This document shows positions 7,206-16,166 of a DNA stretch of 35,838 nt, in pieces. The notes under the pieces are model-generated. The model ran no database searches. It was not told where the DNA came from and saw only the letters and a list, made by a program, of their open reading frames with translations. Made by a program: the position numbers and the translations under genes. This stretch comes from a virus: the IMG/VR virus record IMGVR_UViG_3300013099_000049, positions 1 through 35,838 of that record; one strand, 5' to 3'. Positions within the stretch are counted from its first letter, which is position 1; the number at the start of each line of letters is the position of its first letter.

Positions 7206-7845
7206 ATGACTGAATCTATTTATGTTTTTAATAAATATAACACATTGTATCATTCTATAATAACCAATGCTATATCCCAAAATAGATATATTGGTGAAAT
7301 TTATTATGAAAATCATCACATTAAACCAAAATCATTTAATGGTTCTAATGATCCTACCAATTTAGTTCTATTGACAGCAAGAGAACATTATCTATGTCAT
7401 TATTTACTAACAAAATTTACCATAGGTAAATATAAATCCAAAATGTCATTTGCATTTCATTTAATGAATATACCAAATAAAAAACATAAAAGATACATCA
7501 ATTCAAAATTATATAGTGAAATTAAACTTAATATGTCGAATGATACTAAAAATAAAATATCATTATCTCATATTGGTAAAAAACATAGTGAAGAAAATGA
7601 AAAATTCTCAATTAGGTATAAAGAACCACCATTTTAAAGGATATTATATTACCCCCTGGGGTAAATTTGAATCATCCGAAAACCCAATAAATATATCATC
7701 TGGTAGCATGAAATTATGGTGTAAAAATTCAAACAAAATTATTAATAAGAAAAATATATCACATTCTAAATATCTCCAATCTTTAAAAGAATCACCATCA
7801 GGTAAAACCTTTAAAGAAATTGGATTTAATTTTATACCTCAATGA
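7206..7845 (+). pseudogene. HNH homing-type endonuclease, frame-broken
   Basis: The first frame (7206-7637) contains the HNH core YYENHHIKPKSFNGSNDPTN, then LVLLTAREHYLCHYLL, and ends with an unnatural tail after IGKKHSEENEK. The adjacent +1 frame continues in typical style from about 7600 to 7845 (GIKNHHFKGYYITPWGKFES, then a helix-turn-helix-like tail). Removing one A from the AAAAA run near 7604 joins them into a protein of about 212 residues. This is a free-standing mobile endonuclease on the strand opposite its neighbours, with GGAG before the ATG and its own late promoter. It is probably decayed, or one base is a sequencing error. Confidence 0.7.
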
Positions 7846-8614
7846 TTAATTCTTTATCAAAATTGATATTATCTTCATAGTTCTGATAACCTCTTGGATT
7901 TGAAACAACCCTACATCCGTGTATAACATAATCAACTGAGTTATGAACATGCCCATGAATCCACAAATTAGTACGTTTTAGCCATTCATCCATATCATTA
8001 GAGCAATAGGCATATTTGTGATTTTCTCCCCGTGTATAGTAGAATTGGTCTGTTATAGAGGTTTCGGATGGTAAGTGGTGAGTAATAACAACAATTTCAC
8101 GACCATCATCTTTATATTCTTCCAACATATCCCATAAAAATTCTCTTGATTTCTCATTTTCAGCTAACCAATTGGCAATACTAAAAGTTTTATCATTATA
8201 TAATATGTGATTGAAATCATTCATTCCATATTGTGCATTTGACATTACTTGTGGATCATGGTCAAGTAAATTTGTCCATAATGTACAACCTAAAAATATT
8301 GTATCATCTATAATAACCATATCATTATTTAAAAAATGGAAATTTTCATAATCTACATCAATTTCATTAAAATAACCAATATCACGAATTATAGATCCAT
8401 GATTATAATATTCATGATTCCCTGCAACCATAACAACCGATTTAAATCTTGAACACATTTCATATACAAATGCTTTTCCATAACCCTTTGTAATTGGTGC
8501 TAAATCCCCCGCAATTACACAAATTTGTTCTTTTTCATCAGACATAACAGGTAATTCAAATTTCCCATTTGAAAACTCTAAATGTATATCCGACATTATC
8601 CTTAATTTATTCAT
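7832..8614 (-). CDS. calcineurin-like metallophosphoesterase
   Basis: 260 residues with all family motifs in order: D9-x-H11 (SDIHLEF), G-D37 (IAGDLAP), G-N66-H67-E68 (VAGNHEYY), HH (VVITHHLPS) and GHVH near the end (IHGHVHNS). These bind two metal ions in phosphoesterases that cleave phosphomonoesters or diesters. The substrate in the phage is unknown; nucleic-acid ends or nucleotides are possible. It is led by a near-perfect host sigma-70 promoter, so it is probably early. Its 3' end overlaps that of the HNH gene by 14 nt in opposite orientation. Confidence 0.85.
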   Translation of the reverse strand: MNKLRIMSDIHLEFSNGKFELPVMSDEKEQICVIAGDLAPITKGYGKAFVYEMCSRFKSVVMVAGNHEYYNHGSIIRDIGYFNEIDVDYENFHFLNNDMVIIDDTIFLGCTLWTNLLDHDPQVMSNAQYGMNDFNHILYNDKTFSIANWLAENEKSREFLWDMLEEYKDDGREIVVITHHLPSETSITDQFYYTRGENHKYAYCSNDMDEWLKRTNLWIHGHVHNSVDYVIHGCRVVSNPRGYQNYEDNINFDKELIIEV

Positions 8615-8634
8615 ATTTTATCCTATTTCATATC

Positions 8635-8664
8635 AGTATAACATACTTATGATAACTATGTCAA
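8635..8664 (-). promoter_or_regulatory. host sigma-70-type early promoter
   Basis: On the minus strand, TTGACA (8664-8659) and TATACT (8640-8635) are separated by 18 bases, pointing at the phosphoesterase ATG at 8614. This is nearly the bacterial consensus and typical of T4-like early promoters. Confidence 0.75.
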
Positions 8665-8766
8665 TGTTTATTTGATGTTTTAAATACCATTATTTATTAC
8701 CCCTAACCAACCCCTTACTAAGTATATTAAATGGTCATTTAAACGTCAAATAAAAGTACATTTTCG

Positions 8767-8821
8767 TTATAAATCAATGACTTAGAGCATAATAAGAATA
8801 TCCTTATAAATCAATGACTTA
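8767..8821. repeat. two direct copies of TTATAAATCAATGACTTA
   Basis: An exact 18-base sequence occurs at 8767-8784 and 8804-8821, with starts 37 bases apart. Each copy contains TATAAATC, a near match to the late promoter box, and the true late promoter follows at 8838. They may be weak late promoters in tandem or binding sites for a regulator of the divergent region. Confidence 0.7.
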
Positions 8822-8837
8822 TGAAAAGTCTCGGTTT

Positions 8838-8845
8838 TATAAATA
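8838..8845 (+). promoter_or_regulatory. late promoter TATAAATA
   Basis: A perfect late -10 box, 18 bases before the ATG at 8864. A strong Shine-Dalgarno (AGGAG, 8853-8857) lies between, so the box is well placed to drive the 8864-9139 gene. Confidence 0.75.
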
Positions 8846-8863
8846 CTTATTTAGGAGAAAAAT

Positions 8864-9139
8864 ATGAATGATTGGTTAAAAATAATAATACCAATATTAT
8901 TATTATCAATATTAGCATGGGTAGGAACACTATATAATAACGTAGATACAATTAGCCACGTTCAGAGTAAAGGTGAAACATATATAAAACAAATTACTGA
9001 TATGGATATTGATATTGATAAAATGAACAAAGAAATTCATATAATTCAAATAAAAATCAGTAATTTGGAATTAATCCAAAACTTACTGATTAAAAAAGCC
9101 GAAAAAGATAATCCAATATTAATTGAAAATATTAATTAG
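8864..9139 (+). CDS. N-terminally anchored coiled-coil membrane protein
   Basis: 91 residues. One hydrophobic span at about 5-23 (LKIIIPILLLSILAWVGTLY) is followed by a predicted coiled coil (DIDIDKMNKEIHIIQIKISN). This architecture resembles inner-membrane spanins or small lysis regulators but has no diagnostic motif. It is a single late gene on the plus strand, ending 3 bases before the convergent adhesin gene. A lysis or superinfection role is only a guess. Confidence 0.65.
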   Translation: MNDWLKIIIPILLLSILAWVGTLYNNVDTISHVQSKGETYIKQITDMDIDIDKMNKEIHIIQIKISNLELIQNLLIKKAEKDNPILIENIN

Positions 9140-9142
9140 AAA

Positions 9143-12100
9143 TCATAAATCTCCAATTAATGTTTCTTTCTTATTAACAAAATACTGATAATGGTAATCC
9201 CTTCTTACCTGCGATAATGCTTTGTGATAAAAACAAATATCATCAACCCATGTTGGTGAAGCTATTTGACCCAATACATTACCTTGACTATCAGAACCAA
9301 TTGTCATTCTATCTAAACCATATACGGGTGTACCTTGACCACCAGCAAGATTTTTACTTGATTTATATAATTCTGTTATTTCCTCTTGTGTTAATCTATC
9401 ATCATAAAAAGATAATTCATCCATAGTTCCAGAATAATAAATTGGTGAAAGTCTTTCATAAAAATTAATATTACCTGTATTAATTCCAGTTGCACTATTA
9501 AACCATCTATTTGAAGCAGTACCAAATGTATTTGAAGTTGCGGTTAATACTCCATCAATATAAATCAACACCCCTTCTGTATCATCTTGAACAAATACTA
9601 TATGATAAGTTGTATTAGCAGTAAATGTTCTATCAGTTGATCTTGTAAAGTTATCAACACCTGCACTTGCCCCATCCAATTTGAATGTGAATTTAGCATT
9701 AGTTTCATTTATTGTTAATACAAAATCTTGATCATTTGATGCACTATCAGTAAAATATATTCCAACTTCACCACTTGAAGGGAATGTTGCTAAAAATGAA
9801 ACACTACCAACCAATTTAGTTTTTAATTCAGTAATAAATGGTGTAGTTAAACTTGAATATTCATCAACACCATCATAGAATACAGAAGTATTTAAATCAT
9901 TTGTTAATAATCCAGTTGTACCCAAAGCTGGTGAATTTAAATAATCACCATCATAATTACCACCTTCATCAGACATTATTGTTGGATTATCATTCATACG
10001 ATAATATGCTAATGGTGATAAACTATTAACAACCGTTTCATATACTTGACTTGCAGTAGAACTTGAATCATATAAATCAGTAACATTTTGCTGAGTTAAA
10101 TTAGTTGAATAAAATGTTAATTGATCAATAGTAGATTCTCTAAAAGTTGCCCCCGTACCTTCAATAATGGAATTTAATCTCATTGAATCAGCATTTGGTA
10201 ATGAACTCCACCATTTACTATTTGGTGTACCATTTAAAATTGTAGTTGGAGTTAAAACACCATTAATGTAAATTAAACAACCATCAGTAGCATCTTGAAC
10301 AAATACAATATGGTAATTTGTATCTATTGATAATGCACCAGTTGTTTGAATTGCAAAACTATTAACACCATTTGAAGCATTATCAATTTTGATAGCAAAT
10401 AATACACCAGTTTCGCCTACCGCAAATTGAATATAATTTCTTGGTGAATTAGTAGAATTTGATAAACTAAGATAACCACTTCCCCCACTAGGAAATTTAG
10501 TTAAATATGAAATTGAACCAGTTCCATGAGTTTGTAATTCTGCTAATAAATTATTTAATTGTATAGCATCATCGACACCATCAAAGTAAATTGATTTATT
10601 ATCTGTTCTATTATACAATAATCCAGTTTCACCTAATAGTGCATTATCTAAATATGTACCATCATAATTTCCAGTTTCATCAATTAAATTATCCTTTTCA
10701 CCTAAACGATAATATGCTAATGGTATTAAAGCATTATTAGCAATATCATAATCAACAACAGGTATTAACGGATCTAATGTAAGTGAACCTTGTAATACAT
10801 TATCAACATATAAATTGAAAATATTTCCATTCACAATTGTTAATATAACCAAATGCCATTCATTTTGATTTAATGCTGAACTTTCCATATAATATGAATC
10901 ATCTAAAACATAACACTTTAATATGTTCCCTGCTTCAAGTTGGAATTTATAAGAACCTTCACCAATAGTATCATTCCACTCGGAAAGTAATACTGATTGT
11001 GTATGATTTCCGGTAGTTTTAAACCCAAATTCAACAGAACCACCATTATCAACAGGCAATAGTTTATATTCAGTATTAAACATATAGTTATTACCGACAA
11101 CATCCCTATTGATAATAGCAGAGTTTTTATTATAATCAACAGAACCATTAACAGTTAAATCATAATTTGAAATTTCTTCAATTAACTGTTTTCTTAAATC
11201 AAGTGTATAATATGCCATTGGATCATCATACATAATAGCAGATTTTAATGTATTTGAATTATGACCCTTACCTTTGTTAGCCATTTTTTCAAGTTCTTCA
11301 TTTGGAACAGAATATTCAAATATAGAAAAATGTGATATATTAGCATCATCGTTATAAACATTTGCACCATTATATGCATATCCTATTCTACTATCAACAC
11401 GATCAACAACAGCAGAAGCACCACAAACATCATGGCTGAATACTTTACCACCAATGAAAAAGTCATATGTGTTATCAGGATTAATTCTTAATGTGATCAT
11501 TGTCCATGAACCAACTGTTAAACCACCAGTTACCGTTCTTAGAACACTATCACCAACTTCAAATCTCCATGTGTTATCAGTTTCAAATTGGAATACTGTA
11601 ATTACATCATTTGGATTTCCACCAGTTGAACCAAAATGGAATAATGGTGTATTAACTTGTGATATGTTTTTCTTAACCCAAAGATTTACAGTTAATCCGG
11701 TTGAAATATCGGTAAGTAATCCGGTTGAAGGAATTACCAAATATGTTGTATTTGAATGTAAATTTATAGATGATGATTGATCTTCAAAAGCAAGTTCATC
11801 AAGTATATAATCTGAACCAACAAATCCAGTAGCATCATGACTATTACCAGAATTATCCAAAATAGGTAATACTGTTTCATTCGTTGGATAAAATATTAAT
11901 GGTTCAAAATCTAACGTCATATCATAAACTTCTTCACCAACTAACGGTTCTTCTGAGATTTGATCATAGGTAACAGATGTTTGATACGGACCATGAACCA
12001 CAACATTTGATGTAGCATTTTCATCAATAGGTAATGATAATAAATATTTTCCAGTTGAATTGGCAGATTTGGGTAGATTAAATGAAAAATTACCACTTGT

Positions 12101-14407
12101 ATCAGTTAAGTTTGTTTGAATTTTTGCCAACGAATCCGATTCAATTGTGTGAAGATTGCTTTGTATTGGTACACCCTGTAAATATGATGTGCCTGTTATT
12201 TTATGATGATAACCCTGAAACATAAATTCAATCATTGGTTTAAATTGATCCGGATCAAGACCCGTACCATCAGCGAATCCACTCATTATACAAATATCAT
12301 TTATATAATGAGTATCTTCAAAATTAACTGCAAATTCAGATGTAGTACCATCAATTTTATGTGTATAACCAGTTGAATAATATGATTCCAATATACCATC
12401 AATATACAATTCATAATAATCTTCATTACGTGTTAATGTGATCATATGATATCCACCTAAATTTAATTTAGGTGTAGTTGTTGAAAATGAACCATTAAAT
12501 GTATTTTCAAATCGTACTTCAACATTTCCAGGAGAATATTCCCCATTTAATGAATTAGCGAAAAATGATAAATATCTATCTTGTGATCCAGTATAATATC
12601 TATATGACATTAAAATATATGGTGCATCTGTTGTTATTGATTCTGCAAAGAAATTCCATATAAAATTTCTTGTATCTAACATTGTACTACGGTATGATTG
12701 TAAAGATGCACTTGTACCAACCTGACCACGATATGTTGTATTCCATTTATTTAATCTATTTGTATTTGGATCATTGTGTTTGAAAAATTCCATATTACTA
12801 GCATAATAATCAAAACGCATAGCATCATGATTGTATAATCTTCTCATATCATTTTCATTAATTACACAACTTAACCATCCATATAAAACTCCATAATTTT
12901 GTAATAAACTATATAAGATATGTGATTCTGGTGCTTTTAATTGAGCAACTTCATAGGAAGATAATTTGCGTTTAATTAATGCAATTTTACCCAAACTCAT
13001 TGCGGTACTTTTTGGCATCGTAAGAACACTAAAAAAATAATTTTGTGAAAATGTTTGATCAATTGGTGGTGTATATGACGCTGACATTACAGCATAATTT
13101 ATTGTATGTCTAAATGTTTCTTCCGTTGTGTTTTGTTTAAGTTTATACTGTTGTAATCCGGTTCTTCCACATTTTTCCCAAAAAATACCATTTTGGTTAT
13201 AAAAAGTAGACAATTCAGCAGGATTATATGCATTATATTCAATATAACTAGTTTGTAAACTTGTACCAACTTCATTATTTGTATATGTATATATTCTGAA
13301 CTTCCAATCTATAGAAGAATATACATCGAAATAATGTCTACGCCTAAATCTCCATGAATCAAGAGGATCATGATTACTGAATTTAAATGGATACCAATTT
13401 ACATCTGATCTATAGCTACTTGATAATTGTGGCATATTGTAATCAAATATTACATTGGTTGATTCATCCCCAATAAGATTTAATTCTAATATATCAGATA
13501 TAACAAACCGACCATTTTCAGGAAACAATACCTTTTTTTCGCCACTTTCATGTACATCTTCGACAAGTGAAAAATTTTCAAGATCAGCACCAGCCAAATA
13601 ACCATAAATTTGATTTCCAAGTGTACCTTTATTTCTAATAGTGCTACCTTCATTGCGTTCAAAAGATTCAGCAACATTAAAATAATAATCTGGTGCTAAA
13701 TCTAAAAATCTTTCTTCAACATCACGGGTTAAAACATATAATGGTTTAATATCAAAATTTAATGTTTTTGTTGATTTTTGAGTAATAGCTAAATCATTAA
13801 TATAAAAATCTTGTGTCATGGTATATGAATCTTTACCACCTATTAAGAATGGTGAATTGATACCAATTACAGGAACATTAGTAATATTTTTAACGGTTAC
13901 ACCGGAAATATATTGTGAATCACCATTTACATCAATTCTAATTTCATCATCATATATCATAAATGAACAATGATTCCAACGATTATTATATAACACATAT
14001 TCATTATCAATTTGAACTTCAACTAATCCAAAATCTGTTTGAATTTTACCAACTAAAATACCATTTTCAAATCCTAAGAACCATTGATTTTCTGGAAACC
14101 ATTTAGATACAATTGGTTTGATACCAACAATTTGTTCTGGACATTTGAAATTAAATGATATGTGCAATAATTGATTAGAAACTAAATCATTAAGAAATCC
14201 TGTATCGGTATGATCAAGATAACCACCACGCAAATTAATGGATTTATCCCCAAGATTTGAATTGGTTGATCCATCTTCACCAAGAATAGCATTGTGATTG
14301 ATTAGTGTGTTATTACCATAATCATCATATATATTATCACCACCATATTTATCCATTCTCCAAAATGAGATAGGATTTAACAAGCTGATTACTGATTTTA
14401 AATTCAT
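9143..14407 (-). CDS. giant LamG/ConA-type tail adhesin
   Basis: 1754 residues made of serial concanavalin/LamG-like jelly-roll units. Units begin near residues 1, 236, 500, 830, 1058, 1224 and 1458, most opening with a phrase like LAYYRL/SFWRM and containing YIDGVL or DVNG strands. Residues about 726-826 look like a carboxypeptidase-regulatory-type beta-sandwich (GTSYLQGVPIQ...DTSGNFSFNL). The units at 1224-1457 and 1458-1690 are clear tandem duplicates (NYDGTYLDN / NYDGDYLNS; TYHIVFVQD in both). LamG folds bind sugars or proteins, so a tail-fibre or receptor-binding role beside the baseplate genes is likely. No chaperone or trimerisation motif is seen. Confidence 0.75.
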   Translation of the reverse strand: MNLKSVISLLNPISFWRMDKYGGDNIYDDYGNNTLINHNAILGEDGSTNSNLGDKSINLRGGYLDHTDTGFLNDLVSNQLLHISFNFKCPEQIVGIKPIVSKWFPENQWFLGFENGILVGKIQTDFGLVEVQIDNEYVLYNNRWNHCSFMIYDDEIRIDVNGDSQYISGVTVKNITNVPVIGINSPFLIGGKDSYTMTQDFYINDLAITQKSTKTLNFDIKPLYVLTRDVEERFLDLAPDYYFNVAESFERNEGSTIRNKGTLGNQIYGYLAGADLENFSLVEDVHESGEKKVLFPENGRFVISDILELNLIGDESTNVIFDYNMPQLSSSYRSDVNWYPFKFSNHDPLDSWRFRRRHYFDVYSSIDWKFRIYTYTNNEVGTSLQTSYIEYNAYNPAELSTFYNQNGIFWEKCGRTGLQQYKLKQNTTEETFRHTINYAVMSASYTPPIDQTFSQNYFFSVLTMPKSTAMSLGKIALIKRKLSSYEVAQLKAPESHILYSLLQNYGVLYGWLSCVINENDMRRLYNHDAMRFDYYASNMEFFKHNDPNTNRLNKWNTTYRGQVGTSASLQSYRSTMLDTRNFIWNFFAESITTDAPYILMSYRYYTGSQDRYLSFFANSLNGEYSPGNVEVRFENTFNGSFSTTTPKLNLGGYHMITLTRNEDYYELYIDGILESYYSTGYTHKIDGTTSEFAVNFEDTHYINDICIMSGFADGTGLDPDQFKPMIEFMFQGYHHKITGTSYLQGVPIQSNLHTIESDSLAKIQTNLTDTSGNFSFNLPKSANSTGKYLLSLPIDENATSNVVVHGPYQTSVTYDQISEEPLVGEEVYDMTLDFEPLIFYPTNETVLPILDNSGNSHDATGFVGSDYILDELAFEDQSSSINLHSNTTYLVIPSTGLLTDISTGLTVNLWVKKNISQVNTPLFHFGSTGGNPNDVITVFQFETDNTWRFEVGDSVLRTVTGGLTVGSWTMITLRINPDNTYDFFIGGKVFSHDVCGASAVVDRVDSRIGYAYNGANVYNDDANISHFSIFEYSVPNEELEKMANKGKGHNSNTLKSAIMYDDPMAYYTLDLRKQLIEEISNYDLTVNGSVDYNKNSAIINRDVVGNNYMFNTEYKLLPVDNGGSVEFGFKTTGNHTQSVLLSEWNDTIGEGSYKFQLEAGNILKCYVLDDSYYMESSALNQNEWHLVILTIVNGNIFNLYVDNVLQGSLTLDPLIPVVDYDIANNALIPLAYYRLGEKDNLIDETGNYDGTYLDNALLGETGLLYNRTDNKSIYFDGVDDAIQLNNLLAELQTHGTGSISYLTKFPSGGSGYLSLSNSTNSPRNYIQFAVGETGVLFAIKIDNASNGVNSFAIQTTGALSIDTNYHIVFVQDATDGCLIYINGVLTPTTILNGTPNSKWWSSLPNADSMRLNSIIEGTGATFRESTIDQLTFYSTNLTQQNVTDLYDSSSTASQVYETVVNSLSPLAYYRMNDNPTIMSDEGGNYDGDYLNSPALGTTGLLTNDLNTSVFYDGVDEYSSLTTPFITELKTKLVGSVSFLATFPSSGEVGIYFTDSASNDQDFVLTINETNAKFTFKLDGASAGVDNFTRSTDRTFTANTTYHIVFVQDDTEGVLIYIDGVLTATSNTFGTASNRWFNSATGINTGNINFYERLSPIYYSGTMDELSFYDDRLTQEEITELYKSSKNLAGGQGTPVYGLDRMTIGSDSQGNVLGQIASPTWVDDICFYHKALSQVRRDYHYQYFVNKKETLIGDL

Positions 14408-14437
14408 TTATAAAAGTCCAAATAGTTATTATATCAT

Positions 14438-14445
14438 TATTTATA
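14438..14445 (-). promoter_or_regulatory. late promoter TATAAATA
   Basis: A perfect late -10 box read on the minus strand, 31 bases before the ATG of the giant adhesin. It overlaps the last codons of the upstream gene. Confidence 0.7.
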
Positions 14446-15193
14446 ATGTAACAGAACTGATCCCTTTTGGTTGTAGATTATCATCAGATGTGATACCACC
14501 GACCAAAACGTGTTTATTTTGTTCAACTGGATCTTCTTCCATTAACATCATCCAATTTCCATTAATATCTGTTATTGTGCTTTGATGTAATATTAAATCA
14601 ATTTGTTTATATAATAATACAAAACCATCTTGATTGTTTGCTCCATTCACATTCACATTACCCCACACAATTTGATCATCGTACCAAATTGTATCTGAGA
14701 TATACATGGTTACGGGTGAATTATTATTATGATAACCGAAATGATCCCCAACTTTCACAAATTCATTGTATTGTAAAATCGATCCATCATTAATAAAAAA
14801 TTCAATTTTACCATTAGAAATTAATAATTTCATATTATGCCAATGTGAATTTAATAACCAAGGATATATATATTGATCTAAAATAACTGCACTTTCTACA
14901 AATGTTGATATAGTAATCAATTTGATGTTGTATTGTGATAGTTCAATAGCATAACCATTACCCAAATCATCACACCCCAATAAAATTTTAATTGTAAATG
15001 TTGTAACATTTGATGTATAAAACCAAAATGAAAAACCCTCATTAAATTGTCTTGATAAATCCTTCATTATATATGATGGAGCACCAGTAGCAAAGTTCAA
15101 ACTTGGTGAATTATATTTAAATAAAATGCTATCTTCAACCATATTTGATTGTATAGAATAATCTGCTATAGTATATAGTGTATTAATTGACAT
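14441..15193 (-). CDS. LamG-like tail/adhesin protein
   Basis: 250 residues from MSINTLYTIADYS at 15193; the ATG overlaps the gp5-like stop as TAATG. Residues about 1-185 form a ConA/LamG-type sandwich (FNEGFSFWFYTSN, NSHWHNMKLLISNGKIEFFI). Residues about 190-250 resemble a carboxypeptidase-regulatory-type domain (HQSTITDINGNWMML). The same two domain types occur in the downstream giant adhesin, so the proteins may be related or form one fibre. Its position right after the spike gene suggests a baseplate-attached fibre. A longer in-frame start at 15253 inside the upstream gene is unlikely. Confidence 0.7.
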   Translation of the reverse strand: MSINTLYTIADYSIQSNMVEDSILFKYNSPSLNFATGAPSYIMKDLSRQFNEGFSFWFYTSNVTTFTIKILLGCDDLGNGYAIELSQYNIKLITISTFVESAVILDQYIYPWLLNSHWHNMKLLISNGKIEFFINDGSILQYNEFVKVGDHFGYHNNNSPVTMYISDTIWYDDQIVWGNVNVNGANNQDGFVLLYKQIDLILHQSTITDINGNWMMLMEEDPVEQNKHVLVGGITSDDNLQPKGISSVTL

Positions 15194-16137
15194 TAGAAAT
15201 TCATCCCTGGAGATCCACCATTTAAATCTATTCTTGGAGCCTTGATGAAACAATGGTTTCCTGCTCTCATATTATAAACACCACCAACGCTTATACTCAT
15301 ATCCCCTCCAATTTTTTCATTATGATCACCTTTTGTTTCTATATTTGAATCACCATTAACTAGAATGTTAGCATTACCTTCAATTGTGATATTACATTCA
15401 CCTTTAACATGTATATTATCATCACCAAAAATAACTTCATATTTATCATTTTTAATGTGTCTTACTTCCGTACCATCAGCATGAACTTCAACAAACGTGC
15501 CTGCTTTATGATATCTATGATAACGTTCATGTCCTTCTGTATCATCAAATTCTTCAACATGTCCGGATTCTGTTTCCTTTACATGATTATATGGATATTT
15601 TCTACTATCAGGAACGGGTGGTTCACGCCATGTCCCTCTATCTAAAGCTGTTTGAACATCAGATTGTCTATTATCTTTTTTATCTTGAACAATAGTTTCA
15701 GATATTTTTTCACCTCTTGCTAATCTATTAGTATCGGGTTCATTAATAAAATCTTGTTTAGGATATTCACCATTTGGATCATTAAATCCTTTATTTTTTT
15801 GAGCTATTTGTTCCGGAATACCACCAATTGTCCCCATGATGATACCATCTTGTTTATATTCACCATCACGGAAAAATCCTACAACCCAAGTCCCTTCAAC
15901 TATTCCCGTTGGTGATTGTCCAATACCATTCATAGATGAACTATTTGCTGGCATCATTACATTCATCCAAAATAAATCCTCAGATGGTATATCTGTTGTA
16001 TTTTCTGTATGAAATCCAAAACAACGAACTTTTAAACGTCCTAATTTTTTTGGATCAATTCGATCTTCCACAACACCTGTAAACCAAGTAAATGTACCCA
16101 TACTAAATGAAAATGCTGTCTGTTTATTAATATCCAT
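15193..16137 (-). CDS. 5: gp5-like baseplate hub spike, without lysozyme domain
   Basis: 314 residues. The N-terminal OB-fold (FTGVVEDRIDPKKLGRLKVR, PTGIVEGTWVVGFFRDGE, IIMGTIGG) is very like T4 gp5. A linker with ESGHVEEFDDTEGHERYHRY leads to a beta-helix of short repeats (IHVKGECNITIEGNANILVN...). T4 gp5 has a lysozyme domain of about 160 residues between these parts; here it is absent, so this is a VgrG-like spike only. It follows gp27 as in T4 hub complexes. Cell-wall cutting may be supplied by the protein at 21292-23640. Confidence 0.9.
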   Translation of the reverse strand: MDINKQTAFSFSMGTFTWFTGVVEDRIDPKKLGRLKVRCFGFHTENTTDIPSEDLFWMNVMMPANSSSMNGIGQSPTGIVEGTWVVGFFRDGEYKQDGIIMGTIGGIPEQIAQKNKGFNDPNGEYPKQDFINEPDTNRLARGEKISETIVQDKKDNRQSDVQTALDRGTWREPPVPDSRKYPYNHVKETESGHVEEFDDTEGHERYHRYHKAGTFVEVHADGTEVRHIKNDKYEVIFGDDNIHVKGECNITIEGNANILVNGDSNIETKGDHNEKIGGDMSISVGGVYNMRAGNHCFIKAPRIDLNGGSPGMNF

Positions 16138-16142
16138 ATTTT

Positions 16143-16150
16143 TATTTATA
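16143..16150 (-). promoter_or_regulatory. TATAAATA box next to gp5 start
   Basis: A perfect box on the minus strand but only five bases before the gp5 ATG, so a transcript from it would be nearly leaderless and would lack the AGGA at 16152-16155. It may be a chance match or a source of a weakly translated message. Confidence 0.3.
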
Positions 16151-16166
16151 TCCTAATTTCTTTAAA

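Noticed and set aside
8767-8821. CRISPR-like array
   Set aside because: Only two copies, a spacer of 19 bases and late-promoter-like cores. No other repeat array was seen in the window.
11454-11780. Plus-strand ORF of 108 codons inside the giant adhesin
   Set aside because: It is antisense to a clear LamG unit, has no ribosome site or promoter and no recognisable protein features.
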